33,575 bases of DNA from an uncultured Acidobacteriaceae bacterium (GCA_903911925.1 CAIWFH010000096.1:1-33575); one strand, 5' to 3'. Counted from the stretch's first letter, positions 24,105 through 33,221 are shown. A program made the numbers and translations. The notes: generated from the letters alone by a model not told the origin.

Positions 24105-24302
24105 ATGGAAAACGATACCAATCCGGGTGACTCGCGTGACCAAATGGCAGATTCAGACAAGCTTACTTCGCTTGGAAGCAGTTCTTCGCTGCCGCATCGA
24201 CCTTTACAGGCTCTACTCGAGTTGCGGGGGGCGGGTGTGCATCTTTCGGACGGAGAAGACCCCGATGAATATGTGCGGCCGCTTCGAGAAGGCTGGGATT
24301 GA
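24105..24302 (+). CDS. Possible small protein after glgA (65 aa)
   Basis: The ATG at 24105 has AAGGAG 4 nt upstream, directly behind the glgA stop, so it would be the second gene of a glgA transcript. The product is acidic and Ser-rich at the N-terminus, with a more ordered C-terminal half (LQALLELRGAGVHLSDGEDP, then YVRPLREGWD). I recognise no domain. It ends 23 bp before the stop of the convergent low-GC gene. The ribosome-binding site and position support it; the sequence alone does not. Confidence 0.4.
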   Translation: MENDTNPGDSRDQMADSDKLTSLGSSSSLPHRPLQALLELRGAGVHLSDGEDPDEYVRPLREGWD

Positions 24303-24325
24303 ATCGGTAGGTGTCGCCTGGCGAA

Positions 24326-24919
24326 TTATGCGACGATCACCGCTGGGACGCCACAATCCAGACCTGCAACCCGAAATGCGCTGACTATTTCGTCGGTTTC
24401 GCCCTGCTTCAATTGTCCGGGATCGTAAATCTTGTCTTGCCATAGATGTGCATTTTTCACAATTTCACGTAGGTCTTGAACATCTTTGCGATGATCGGAC
24501 GCACCTTTCTTGAAAGAGACGAAACCTTCAAACAAGCGAACTTCAACGCTTGGCGAATGCTTGATTGCTTCGTGAATATCGTGAATTAGGTACATCGCAG
24601 CTGTCATCACGACGCAACCAGGACCTACATACCAGTAGCGGCTATTCAAATCCTGCTTCTCAACAGACCTACCCTTGGGGTTTCGGCGCAGGTCGAAGCA
24701 AACAGAGAGTGGCGCCTCGATCACCAAGTTGACTCGGCCTTTTTGTTTCATTATTTGGTCGATGATGAGTTTTCGGGTTTCTCCAAAGCGAAGCAATCGT
24801 GTGGTTTCATCGCCCAACGCGAACCCACAGGTCTTTCCATCGTTAGAGAAGCCGATGTCTAAAATTATCCAGTTGCCTTCTCCCCAATAAACCTCTGATT
24901 TCTTTCCTGCCACAATCAT
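24326..24919 (-). CDS. Unknown protein with possible RNase H-like fold, low GC
   Basis: From ATG 24919 the protein is 197 aa. Strand-like segments carrying acidic residues are spaced as in RNase H-fold nucleases such as the DUF429 or RuvC groups: D21 in W-I-I-L-D-I-G-F, E68 in L-V-I-E-A-P, E131 in R-L-F-E-G-F, and D176/E177 in a final helix E-T-D-E-I-V-S-A-F. This is a pattern-level match, not a family assignment. Base composition differs from its neighbours: bases 24421-24480 contain only 22 G/C in 60, against a GC-rich background, which suggests recent acquisition. Its start overlaps the APC permease stop by 4 bp (ATGA), so it would be translated from the permease message. Upstream in-frame codons to 25186 run through the permease gene and look spurious. 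Confidence 0.6.
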   Translation of the reverse strand: MIVAGKKSEVYWGEGNWIILDIGFSNDGKTCGFALGDETTRLLRFGETRKLIIDQIMKQKGRVNLVIEAPLSVCFDLRRNPKGRSVEKQDLNSRYWYVGPGCVVMTAAMYLIHDIHEAIKHSPSVEVRLFEGFVSFKKGASDHRKDVQDLREIVKNAHLWQDKIYDPGQLKQGETDEIVSAFRVAGLDCGVPAVIVA

Positions 24920-26328
24920 TTCGTAATTCCTTCCAATGCCGCAGACGGTCCAGGATACATCTTTCGCACGAACCAAAACACGGGCAGGCCAAGCAGGATA
25001 AGGGCGGTGCCGAGGAGTGAGCCTTTCAGGTTGCCGGCATAGCTTGCTATCAGGACGACTGTGGCGCAGGCGACGAAGATAGCAGGGAGCACTGGATAGC
25101 CCCAAACTCTGTAGGGGCGCGGCAAATCGGGGCGGGTGCGGCGGTACACGAAGACTGTGGTAGCCGTGAGCATGTAAAAGAGCCACTCGGCAAAGACAGC
25201 AAGCTCAAAAAACTGCTGAAAGCGGCTGAGAAACAAAAGAAGGACCGTCGAGAGCGCTCCCTGGACGATTAGCGATGTCGAAGGGGACTGGAACCTAGGA
25301 TTGATGTGCGCGAATTGGCGGAAGAAAAGCCGGTCGCGGGCGGCGGCAAAGGGGATACGCGCGCCCGACATGATGGTTCCGTTGAGGGTGACGAAGATGC
25401 TGAGGGCCATGGCCGCGGCCACGAAGCCGGCTCCGGCGGGGCCGGCAACCACAGTAAGAGCCGCGACGGCGGGGCGCTCGCTGGCGGCAATTTGCGCGGC
25501 GGGAAGAATGTACTGGATGGCGGCGTTGGTGGCCATGAAGAGCGCGCCCACGATGAAGAGACCGCCGATCAGCGCAATGGGGAGGGTTCGGCCAGGGCTG
25601 CGCACTTCGCCGGCCACCATGGTGAGGTCGTTCCATCCGTCGTAGGCCCAGAGAGTGGCGATGAGCGCCAGCATGAAGCCGCTGAAGCCGCCGGTTGCGT
25701 GGGGCAGCGAGGTGGAGAAGTTGGACCACGAGCCGGAAGCCGATGCGAAACAGAGACCTGCCACAATCAGGATCAAGACGGCCTTGAGAATGGTGAAGAT
25801 GAGCTGGAAGTCGCCGGCTTTTTTGATGCCGAGATAGTTGAGGCCGGTGATGAGCCAGGTTACGGCGATAGCGAAAAGCTGCGACCAGAGCAGGGGGATG
25901 GGGCCGCCAATGGCGGGAGAGCCTAGCCAATCGAAGGCTGGGAAGAACTCGAGCGTTCGGGTAAGGCCGATGGTGACGGCGGCGATGGAGGCCGGCTTGG
26001 CCACGGCAAACCAGGTCCACATGTAGAGGAACGCGGTTGCGTCGCCGTAAGCGCCGCGCAGATAGACGTACTCGCCGCCGGCGTAGGGAAGCATGGCGCC
26101 CAACTCGGCATAGGTCATGGCGCCGAAGTGCGAAAGCAGACCGCCGGTGATCCAAGCCAGGTAGACAAGAGCAGAGGAGCCGGTGTCCTGCATCATCTCG
26201 CGGGGAACTAGGAAGATGCCGCTGCCTATAATGGTGCCCACGACGATGGCCGTGGCCTGCGGAGCGCCGAGAACGCGCGGCAGGTCGGCGGATACGGTAT
26301 GTGCTGGCGCGGCGAGTGGCTGGGGCAT
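24916..26328 (-). CDS. APC-family amino acid permease
   Basis: A 470-aa inner-membrane transporter of the amino acid-polyamine-organocation superfamily. The TM1 motif G-T-I-I-G-S-G-I-F (31-39) is the substrate-binding glycine-rich break. About 12 hydrophobic segments follow, including LIFTILKAVLILIVAGLCFA, GFMLALIATLWAYDGWNDL and ALSIFVTLNGTIMSGAR. The pattern, including W-A-Y-D-G-W, fits the LAT-like/YfnA-type subfamily; substrate unknown. The ATG at 26328 has no strong Shine-Dalgarno sequence; TAATCT ends 11 nt upstream. The 3' end overlaps the low-GC gene. Confidence 0.88.
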   Translation of the reverse strand: MPQPLAAPAHTVSADLPRVLGAPQATAIVVGTIIGSGIFLVPREMMQDTGSSALVYLAWITGGLLSHFGAMTYAELGAMLPYAGGEYVYLRGAYGDATAFLYMWTWFAVAKPASIAAVTIGLTRTLEFFPAFDWLGSPAIGGPIPLLWSQLFAIAVTWLITGLNYLGIKKAGDFQLIFTILKAVLILIVAGLCFASASGSWSNFSTSLPHATGGFSGFMLALIATLWAYDGWNDLTMVAGEVRSPGRTLPIALIGGLFIVGALFMATNAAIQYILPAAQIAASERPAVAALTVVAGPAGAGFVAAAMALSIFVTLNGTIMSGARIPFAAARDRLFFRQFAHINPRFQSPSTSLIVQGALSTVLLLFLSRFQQFFELAVFAEWLFYMLTATTVFVYRRTRPDLPRPYRVWGYPVLPAIFVACATVVLIASYAGNLKGSLLGTALILLGLPVFWFVRKMYPGPSAALEGITK

Positions 26329-26362
26329 CTAAGTAAAAGAGATTAGCACGGGAGACGATCTT

Positions 26363-26896
26363 CTAAACCGTCTCTCGCGAATGCACTGCCAGCCGAGCCA
26401 CTGTCCGCGCCGTTTTTCGATCTGATGGTCCCGTTCTATATTTGGTGCTATCGCGCGCTGCTCGTACATAGTCGTGAGACGCCTGAACATGCGCCGATTG
26501 CGTTGCGAGAATTTGGCGCACGGGCAGCGGCAGGTCTTTCTCCAATGCTTCCTGATACGCCTTTTTCGCTGCGTCCTCACCTTGTTCGGCAGTTACCAGG
26601 AGAGCGTGATCTCCCCCGCCCAGCGCGGCTTTGATGTCGGCCCAGGTTCGGTGAAGAACTCCGCTTACGGTTCCGTTCTCCGTAACGTCGTGAACGCCTT
26701 CCTGGTGGAGCACGGTTTCAAGATCGCCGCGGAACCGCGCACGGTTGAGCGATTCCTCAAGGAAATAGCGCTTAAGGGTTTCATCTTTCAAGTCTTCGCC
26801 AATTCTCTGGAATCCGTCCTGGCTATCGAAGAGGTTCCCAACGACTGATCGTAATGTCTCTTCGACGTTTTGAAGTGTTCGGGATGGATGAGACAT
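26363..26896 (-). CDS. PA2169-type four-helix-bundle protein (DUF2383)
   Basis: From ATG 26896 the protein is 177 aa. The N-terminal 140 residues are helical with the ferritin-like DUF2383 pattern: TLQNVEETLRSVVGNLFDSQDGFQ, F-L-E-E-S-L-N-R-A-R-F-R-G-D-L (45-59), GTVSGVLHRTWADIKAAL (75-92), EQGEDAAKKAYQEAL and VRQILATQSAHVQASHDYV. AGGA lies 4-5 nt before this ATG; an upstream ATG at 26932 lacks one. The C-terminal 30 residues are basic and outside the domain. These proteins are linked to stress responses, but the biochemical role is unknown. It lies 34 bp upstream of the APC permease in the same direction and may share its transcript. Confidence 0.78.
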   Translation of the reverse strand: MSHPSRTLQNVEETLRSVVGNLFDSQDGFQRIGEDLKDETLKRYFLEESLNRARFRGDLETVLHQEGVHDVTENGTVSGVLHRTWADIKAALGGGDHALLVTAEQGEDAAKKAYQEALEKDLPLPVRQILATQSAHVQASHDYVRAARDSTKYRTGPSDRKTARTVARLAVHSRETV

Positions 26897-27164
26897 GGTT
26901 TCCTCTCTGAGAGTGCGGAATTTTCCGATCAAGAGGCAAGCGGCAGGGTCCGATGACCGCCATTGCGATTCTCCTTCGTCATCGGCGAGCCAGGGAAATC
27001 GCGAAAACCAGACGCCCCTGCCAGTCCCGCGAGCGAGCGGCGCTCAAGCGAGGGCCGCGCGTTCAAGGCATATAGAAGCCTCATCAGCGGGCGCGGTTGC
27101 CTCTGGGGTGCTTGTTCGCGGCCGGAGAAAATCGGCTTGAATTGCGCCGAAAATTTGGCTGGCT

Positions 27165-28727
27165 CTAGTACCAGAACTTGAACTCGGGCCAGTCGGCGGC
27201 ATAGGGGCGCTTGCGGTGACGCAGCCAGAAGTAGTGGTGATGCTCGAAGTCCATGATCCAGGGCGCGTCGAAGGGGCCGAGGTCGACAACCTCTTCATAG
27301 TCGTTTAGATAGTCCTCGCGATGGTTGCCGAGAGTGAGCACCGAATCGCCGGTGTAGCCGTTCCATCCCCAGTAGAAATAGTTCTGGTGGCCGCTGATTA
27401 CGGTGGGCAGGCCGTACTTGGGGCCGAGCACATTCACCGCGCTGGCCTCGCCGTAATTGTGGCAGAAGATGGCGGTGTGGGCGCGCTCATCGGGAGGAAG
27501 CGCGTTGTAGCGGGCGGCAAAGCCCTCGACCATCTCGGGCCAGCCGAAGCGGTCGGAGAGATATTGCGGCAAGGGGCCGGAGAACTTCTCAGTCTTGACT
27601 CTGTTGGCGCCAAAGCGAGCGGCGAAGGCCGTGTATTTGTCTGGGGGAAGAATGGTGAGCATGATGGGCGCGGTAACGCGGAAGAGCAGGTAGCCGAGAA
27701 TCACTGTATAGACAATGGGCGGCCAACTGCGGCGGGTGAGTTCGCACAGGGCTACGGCTCCGGCGGCGAAGAGAACGGGGTAGATGGGAGCGACATAGTA
27801 ATCCTTGGCGTGCATGGCCATCATCATGGCTAAGAAAACCAGGTAGGTATAGGCAACAAAACGCCACGGGCGGGAGTTGCGGGTGAAGAGGAGGCAGGCA
27901 AGACCGCCGATCCAGAGCGGGGCCGAGACGATGAGCAGCATGTTGGTCTGCTGGAAGAGGAAGGCCAGCGGGGGCAGCTTGATGTTCTTGTCGGAGTGGG
28001 CGACGTTGCTGAGCATTTCGTAAGTGGGGAAGTGATGAGCCCATTGCCAGAGGATGTTGGGCAGGGCTAACAGAAGGAGCAGAGCTATTCCGGCAGCGCA
28101 GTATTTCGACCAGAGGATGCGGCGCTGCGGGCTGATGAGAAGACCCGCAAGGAGCGCTGCCAGGAAGAAGACGGTGGAGTGCTTGTTTTCAATGCTGAGG
28201 CCTGCGAGAAGACCGAAGAGAAGCCATGCGCGCGGGCCGGCGCCGCCGTCGGCCAGGCGCAGCACCACCAGCAGCGCGCCCATCCAGAGGGCAGGCTCAA
28301 AGGAATTCATGGAGAGGTAATTGGCAGTGCCGAGGAAGACCGGCGCGGCGAGGACGGCGGTCATGGCCAGCACTTGGGCAGTGCGGCGTCCGCCAAGCTG
28401 CCAGGCGATGAGGCCGGTGAGGCCTACGGTTACGCCTCCGGCGGCGAAGCTGAGGATGCGGATGCCGGTGGGGGAGAGGCCGAAGAGCAACTCCGCGAGG
28501 CGGGCTTGCACGGCGACCAAGGGCGGCTGATCAACGTAGCCCCAATCGAGGTGGCGGCCGCAGACCAGGAAGTACAACTCGTCGCGGAAGAAGCCATAAC
28601 CCAGATGAACACCCCAAAGGGAACTGGCCAGGTGGACGAGGAATTTGATTGCGGCAAAAAGGGCGGCGAGAAACAGGGCGGTGCGCAGCGGCGTTCGCGC
28701 AGGGGTGGCCGGATTCGCTTCAGGCAA
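27165..28727 (-). CDS. GT39/ArnT-like membrane glycosyltransferase
   Basis: A 520-aa multi-pass protein of the PMT_2/ArnT type, which transfers sugars from polyprenyl-phosphate donors to lipids or proteins on the outer face of the inner membrane. The first extracytoplasmic loop carries F-F-R-D-E-L-Y-F (D49, E50) and D-W-G-Y-V-D-Q-P-P (D61, D65), the family's catalytic and donor-binding motifs. About ten hydrophobic helices follow, then a C-terminal soluble domain of about 130 residues (NRVKTEKFSGPL to EFKFWY). The start is TTG 28727, with GAGGAG 9 nt upstream and no in-frame ATG before the first helix. Acceptor and donor are unknown. Confidence 0.8.
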   Translation of the reverse strand: MPEANPATPARTPLRTALFLAALFAAIKFLVHLASSLWGVHLGYGFFRDELYFLVCGRHLDWGYVDQPPLVAVQARLAELLFGLSPTGIRILSFAAGGVTVGLTGLIAWQLGGRRTAQVLAMTAVLAAPVFLGTANYLSMNSFEPALWMGALLVVLRLADGGAGPRAWLLFGLLAGLSIENKHSTVFFLAALLAGLLISPQRRILWSKYCAAGIALLLLLALPNILWQWAHHFPTYEMLSNVAHSDKNIKLPPLAFLFQQTNMLLIVSAPLWIGGLACLLFTRNSRPWRFVAYTYLVFLAMMMAMHAKDYYVAPIYPVLFAAGAVALCELTRRSWPPIVYTVILGYLLFRVTAPIMLTILPPDKYTAFAARFGANRVKTEKFSGPLPQYLSDRFGWPEMVEGFAARYNALPPDERAHTAIFCHNYGEASAVNVLGPKYGLPTVISGHQNYFYWGWNGYTGDSVLTLGNHREDYLNDYEEVVDLGPFDAPWIMDFEHHHYFWLRHRKRPYAADWPEFKFWY

Positions 28728-28750
28728 GGCGGTTGGCTCCTCGGCAGCAG

Positions 28751-28770
28751 TCTACGCGATTCTACGCGAT
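28751..28770. repeat. Perfect 10-bp tandem repeat upstream of the GT39 gene
   Basis: TCTACGCGAT occurs twice in direct succession (28751-28760, 28761-28770), beginning 24 nt upstream of the TTG start. This places it near the expected promoter of the minus-strand gene; it could be a regulator binding site. Confidence 0.4.
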
Positions 28771-28840
28771 AGATGCAGCGAGGGTTCCGTGAATTGCTTC
28801 GGTTTGTTCTCCCCCCACCCCGCCGCAGGGTGTTTGGGGC

Positions 28841-28903
28841 AAATTGGCTGTTTTCAATGGGTTGGAAGGATGGTTCACCCGTAAGTTGGTTGTTTTGAGG
28901 AAC
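28841..28903. repeat. Short dispersed repeats (AAGTTNNYTGTTTTSA), second locus
   Basis: Two forward copies, 28841-28859 (AAATTGGCTGTTTTCAATG) and 28883-28903 (AAGTTGGTTGTTTTGAGG and onward), match the three copies at 2039-2133. Confidence 0.5.
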
Positions 28904-29111
28904 CTGGAAGGCAGATTCCCGAAAACGCGGAACTTATGCGGACACTTGCACGGCGGGGAACAGGAACAACGTTGCCGGCCCAGGCAGAGAACACAGAGCT
29001 TTCAATGACAGGTTAGCGCATGGCGAGAAATAATCTGCAATTGGGGCTCCCGGTGGTAGACTTCCGGCAACCATATCTTTCGAAATCCGCGGAATTCAAG
29101 CTGGGTGTACC

Positions 29112-32100
29112 ATGAGCCGCAAGATCGCTCTTATCATTCTCTTCACTTGGGTATTATGCGCGGGCCGTATCGCTGCAGGCTCTGTTTCGGTAACCGGACA
29201 GGCAAGCACGAGCATCACTTCGGTCTCCGTCTCGTGTCCTTCAGCTTCGATCACCCTTAAACAGACGAGCGCATGTTCGGCTACCGTGAAAGGCAGCGGC
29301 AGTTTCAGCTCCACGGTCACCTGGACGGTAAGCCCGTCAAGTGCCGGCGCGGTGAGCCCGACGGGGGTGTTTACTCCAGTCTCTACGCTGACGACGGTTT
29401 CAAGGGCCACCGTCACCGCGACCTCAACGCAGGACGCCAGCAAATCCGGATCGGCAACGGTAACGGTGACACCACCGGCCATAAACTCGGTGGCTGTGAG
29501 TTGCACGCCGATCACGGTTATCGTGACGCAAACCAGCAGCTGCGCGGCCACGGTAAAAGGTACCGGGAGCTATAGCTCCACCGTTGGCTGGACGGTGAAC
29601 CCGGCCAATGCCGGCACGGTGAGCAGCGCGGGCATCTTCACGCCTACATCCACGCTGAATACCGTGACGAAAGCTACCATTACGGCAACGTCAACCCAGG
29701 ATGCGACCAAGTCTGGTTCGGCGACGGTCACTGTGGCCGGACCAACTGTTACCTCAGTCGCCGTCAGTTGTTCTCCCGCGTCCGTCACGCCCGCGCAGAC
29801 CAGCCAATGCGCAGCGACCGTGAAGGGAACGGGCAACTTCAACGCGGGGGTATCCTGGTCGGTGAATCCGGCTGGGGCGGGCACCGTGAGCAGCACGGGC
29901 GTCTACACGCCAACCTCGACTTTGACCGGAACCACCGCAGCCACAGTCACGGCAACTTCGGCCCAGGACTCGACCAAATCCGGCACTGCGAGGGTGTCGG
30001 TTGCTGGTCCCGCGATTAGCTCGGTTGCCGTGGCGTGCACGCCGGCTGCGGTTACTGTGGCACAAACCAGCGCCTGCGCAGCCACTGTGAAAGGGACGGG
30101 GAGCTTTAGCACTGGGGTCAAGTGGACGGTAAGCCCTTCGAGCGCCGGGATGGTGAGCGGCACGGGAGTGTTTACGCCCGCACTGACGCTGACTGCGGCC
30201 GCTACAGCCACCATCAAGGCAACCTCAACCCAGGATGCCACCAAGTCCGGTTCGGCCACGGTGACGGTGGCTGCTCCTGGCGTCACGTCGGTATCTGTCG
30301 CCTGTGCGCCAGGGGCGATCACGACAAAGCAGACGAGCGCCTGTACGGCGACTGTCACCGGAACCGGGAACTATTCTTCGGCTGTTGCCTGGACGGTTAG
30401 CCCTGCAGCAACAGGATCCGTCGGCAGCAATGGCGTTTTCACGCCAAAAGCGGTTGGAACAGCGACCTTAACGGCCACATCAACGAAGAATTCCGCCAAG
30501 TCCGGTTCGGCAACTGTGAAGGTGAGCGCCGCTCCGTTTGGACGTGCCTTTCCCGGCGATTACTTCATGGCTCCGGATGTGCCGCAATATGGTTCCACGA
30601 ACTTTGGATTGCCGGTCTATGACCCGAAGCTCAAGGAAATCTTCTTCAGCAATCCAGCCATGGGCGAAGTGGAGGCTTACTCGACGGAAGATGGGCATCG
30701 GGTAGGCTCGGTCACGGTCCCGGGCCCGCTGGGCCTGAGCCTCTCGCCGGATAACGCCCTGCTGGCAGTGGGAACCAGTACTCCGTTCGTGTATTTTGTC
30801 GATCCGTCGGCCCTGCACATTACCGGCCAGGTGGAAGTTCCGCCTTCCTATCTATCCCTTCCGGGTGGGGGCCCACAAGCAGTGATGCCCTACCTGATGG
30901 CGAACGGCATCATGCTGACCGCCATGGCGTACTGGAGTGGAAATGGGAGCGGAAATCTGGTCTCCTACGATCCCGTGACGAATACATTCGCGCAGGCAAA
31001 CCCTCCAAGCTCGACCGCAGGCGGTGGCATTTCCGGACCGTTGCCGGCGCGGTCGCTAGATGGAAAGTATCTTATTGTTCCCACGTACGGCCAGCAGTTG
31101 GCGCTCTATTCCGCGGATGCCCAGGGGTATGTGAACTCCGGGCCCGGTTCAAATTTTATGGAGCTGATCGCAAATCCGGACGGCACGCAGTTCGCGACCA
31201 ACTACGGCGGCACGATCACCGTATTCAATCGGGACCTCAAGCAGCAGTACCAATACAAAGCCGCGAGCTCGTCAGGCTGGTCGGGTCTCGTTTTCAGCCG
31301 CGACGGGAAATACCTTTATATCCGCGACTATCTTGACATTGCGGCTTTGAACTCACAAACGGGCACCCTGGCCGGCTATAAGGGCTTCTCCATCGCCTCG
31401 ACGAACCAAGGCATCGTCTCGGATGTGGACGAGAGCTACAGGGTGATCGGCGCCAACGATCAAGGCGCGTTTGTGATGAGTGCAGCAAACCTGCAGCCCA
31501 AGATTCCGCTTCAACTCTATGTGGAGGGATCGGGATTGGTGAGCCCAAACGGGGGACCGCCCGCGGGCGGAACGAAGGTGCAATCTTGTTTATCGAACGG
31601 GGGATACCAGGCCGCTTCAGTCGATTCTTCTGAAGAGGCATACTTTGGGGCAAGCCCCGCCACGAAAGACCTGGTTGTGGGCGGGTGCATCACCGCGACC
31701 ACCCCGGCGGCTTCAACCACCGGGCCGGTTACGGTGCTGCTTACGGATGCCAAAAACAACGCGGTGCTTTTGCCCAATGGCTATTCCTATGTCCCGCACG
31801 TTCGATGGATCTCTCCCAACGCACTGCCGCCGACAGTCTTCGGCCCCGTCGTGGTCGATGCCGACGGCATCCTGGATTACCGGACAAATTTGCGGACCGT
31901 GGCGGTGGGCGGACAACTGGCTGGAATTGATCCCGAATATCGGACGGGGCTCCTCCTGCGCGTACACCCCGGTTCGACCGGATGGGGCGATCTGACCCTC
32001 ACGCTCACGGACGGTTCCGCCGACACAGTGAAGAACGCCGTGCAATTCCTTGCCCAGGATGTGACAGTCGGCTCCGGACAGTACACTTCGGCGGTGTATG

Positions 32101-33221
32101 ACTCGTTGCGCGACCGCTTCTATCTCGTGGGGACCAACAACCAGGTGATGGTATTCGATCCGGGGACGCGCAGCTTGCTGCAGCCTTTGCAATCGTCGCT
32201 GGTGAGTTCGAAGGCTGTTCTGTCAACCGTCGCAATCACCCCGGACAACTCCAGGCTGGTGGTCTCCGACCCGACCGACCGCAGCGTGGTGGTGTTCGAC
32301 CTTGCCGGCAGGACAAGCGTTGTCGCCAGCGTGCTTCAGCCCTCGGATCCGCTCCAATTATGGGGTAAGATGCCGGTCGTTGCAACGAACAGAAAGGCAT
32401 TTGTGGTCCTCCTGGGGTATGAGACGTCGGGCGGGGTTCGGGAGATCGACCTTTCCACGATGACGGTTCAAAACCGCACCAACATTCCCGCCGCTGGCCC
32501 TTTCGGCGTGTTACCCAACTCGGGTTCTTCGAGCGGGGATGGCAGCATGATTCTGTTTGGCCAGGGCGATACTGGCACCCCCTCGCCGGGCTACGTATGG
32601 AAATACGACTCGGCTACGGATGCCTTCAGCGCTCCGATTCAGCTCCTGGAGCCACAGAGCTTTCTGCCGGTTCTGGCTGTCAATGGGGACGGAAGCGTGC
32701 TTGTGGCGAGCAGTGCTGTACTTGGCCAGGATCTCGAATCGGTGGTTCCCTTTTCGTATGGCGGGCTCGAGAACAGCCTAACGGCATCGGGAGCTTTGCT
32801 CTATACTGCGACCGGAGACATCGAAATAAAAGACGTGCGCAGCGGGCGATTAATCCTGACGTTCCCTGGGTTCCCAAACGGTGATTATGCCACCGCTCTC
32901 GCCATCGATCCTAGCGGAAGGAAGATGCTGGCCTGTGGGGGAGGTTCGCTGATTTATTACGAATTGGGCGCAGTGCCGCTGGCCGCGGCGACTGTGACCC
33001 CGGCGCAGGCGACGCCGGGCGAAACGGTGACCGTTCGAGGAAATGGATTCATCTCTGGAACTTCAGCCACCATTGGAGGAGTGAGCGCTGCCTGCACGAT
33101 GGAGGACGACTCAACGCTGCAGTGCGTGGTGCCGAACGTGAATGCGGGAGTCGCGCCGATGTCATTGACCAATCCCGATGGACAAACGTACTCATTTGAA
33201 AACGCGCTGACTGTGCAATAG
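29112..33221 (+). CDS. Giant secreted protein: Ig-like repeats, propeller-like repeats, IPT/TIG domain
   Basis: The product (1369 aa) has a signal peptide (about 1-22). Five Ig-like repeats follow: four of exactly 89 residues (35-123, 124-212, 213-301, 302-390) and a fifth shortened one (391-475). Each has a C-x12-C pair near its start (C42/C55 in the first) that could form a disulphide. About 800 residues of propeller-like sequence follow, with recurring phrases such as YSTEDGHRVGSVTVPGPLGLS, FVYFVDPSALHITGQVEVP, LVVSDPTDRSVVVFDLAG and ALAIDPSGRKMLACGG, similar to YVTN/WD40-like blades. A C-terminal IPT/TIG domain (about 1292-1369) ends the protein. The ATG at 29112 has only a weak GGG upstream. 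It is probably a surface or extracellular adhesin-like or binding protein; no enzyme motif or anchor is visible. Confidence 0.82.
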   Translation: MSRKIALIILFTWVLCAGRIAAGSVSVTGQASTSITSVSVSCPSASITLKQTSACSATVKGSGSFSSTVTWTVSPSSAGAVSPTGVFTPVSTLTTVSRATVTATSTQDASKSGSATVTVTPPAINSVAVSCTPITVIVTQTSSCAATVKGTGSYSSTVGWTVNPANAGTVSSAGIFTPTSTLNTVTKATITATSTQDATKSGSATVTVAGPTVTSVAVSCSPASVTPAQTSQCAATVKGTGNFNAGVSWSVNPAGAGTVSSTGVYTPTSTLTGTTAATVTATSAQDSTKSGTARVSVAGPAISSVAVACTPAAVTVAQTSACAATVKGTGSFSTGVKWTVSPSSAGMVSGTGVFTPALTLTAAATATIKATSTQDATKSGSATVTVAAPGVTSVSVACAPGAITTKQTSACTATVTGTGNYSSAVAWTVSPAATGSVGSNGVFTPKAVGTATLTATSTKNSAKSGSATVKVSAAPFGRAFPGDYFMAPDVPQYGSTNFGLPVYDPKLKEIFFSNPAMGEVEAYSTEDGHRVGSVTVPGPLGLSLSPDNALLAVGTSTPFVYFVDPSALHITGQVEVPPSYLSLPGGGPQAVMPYLMANGIMLTAMAYWSGNGSGNLVSYDPVTNTFAQANPPSSTAGGGISGPLPARSLDGKYLIVPTYGQQLALYSADAQGYVNSGPGSNFMELIANPDGTQFATNYGGTITVFNRDLKQQYQYKAASSSGWSGLVFSRDGKYLYIRDYLDIAALNSQTGTLAGYKGFSIASTNQGIVSDVDESYRVIGANDQGAFVMSAANLQPKIPLQLYVEGSGLVSPNGGPPAGGTKVQSCLSNGGYQAASVDSSEEAYFGASPATKDLVVGGCITATTPAASTTGPVTVLLTDAKNNAVLLPNGYSYVPHVRWISPNALPPTVFGPVVVDADGILDYRTNLRTVAVGGQLAGIDPEYRTGLLLRVHPGSTGWGDLTLTLTDGSADTVKNAVQFLAQDVTVGSGQYTSAVYDSLRDRFYLVGTNNQVMVFDPGTRSLLQPLQSSLVSSKAVLSTVAITPDNSRLVVSDPTDRSVVVFDLAGRTSVVASVLQPSDPLQLWGKMPVVATNRKAFVVLLGYETSGGVREIDLSTMTVQNRTNIPAAGPFGVLPNSGSSSGDGSMILFGQGDTGTPSPGYVWKYDSATDAFSAPIQLLEPQSFLPVLAVNGDGSVLVASSAVLGQDLESVVPFSYGGLENSLTASGALLYTATGDIEIKDVRSGRLILTFPGFPNGDYATALAIDPSGRKMLACGGGSLIYYELGAVPLAAATVTPAQATPGETVTVRGNGFISGTSATIGGVSAACTMEDDSTLQCVVPNVNAGVAPMSLTNPDGQTYSFENALTVQ
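29214..30536 (+). repeat. 267-bp coding tandem repeats (Ig-like)
   Basis: Five in-frame copies; the first four are 267 bp long. Phrases encoding TSACAATVKGTG, GVFTPTSTL and TSTQDATKSGSATVTV recur with high similarity, so recombination between copies is likely and assemblies may vary in copy number. Confidence 0.75.

Larger units (their letters stand above)
28728..29111. other. 384-bp intergenic region between divergent genes
   Basis: It contains the GAGGAG ribosome-binding site of the GT39 gene, a perfect 10-bp tandem repeat TCTACGCGAT (28751-28770) just upstream of it, two copies of the AAGTTNNYTGTTTT dispersed repeat, and a TAGACT hexamer (29057-29062) in front of the 1369-aa gene. No ORF here looks real. 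Confidence 0.5.

Noticed and set aside
25306..25926. 206-codon ORF antisense to the APC permease
   Set aside because: Composition is that of a shadow frame; the sense strand encodes a well-defined transporter.
29570..30358. Antisense ORFs across the Ig repeats
   Set aside because: They repeat with the 267-bp period of the sense gene and look like secreted-protein composition only because of codon bias.
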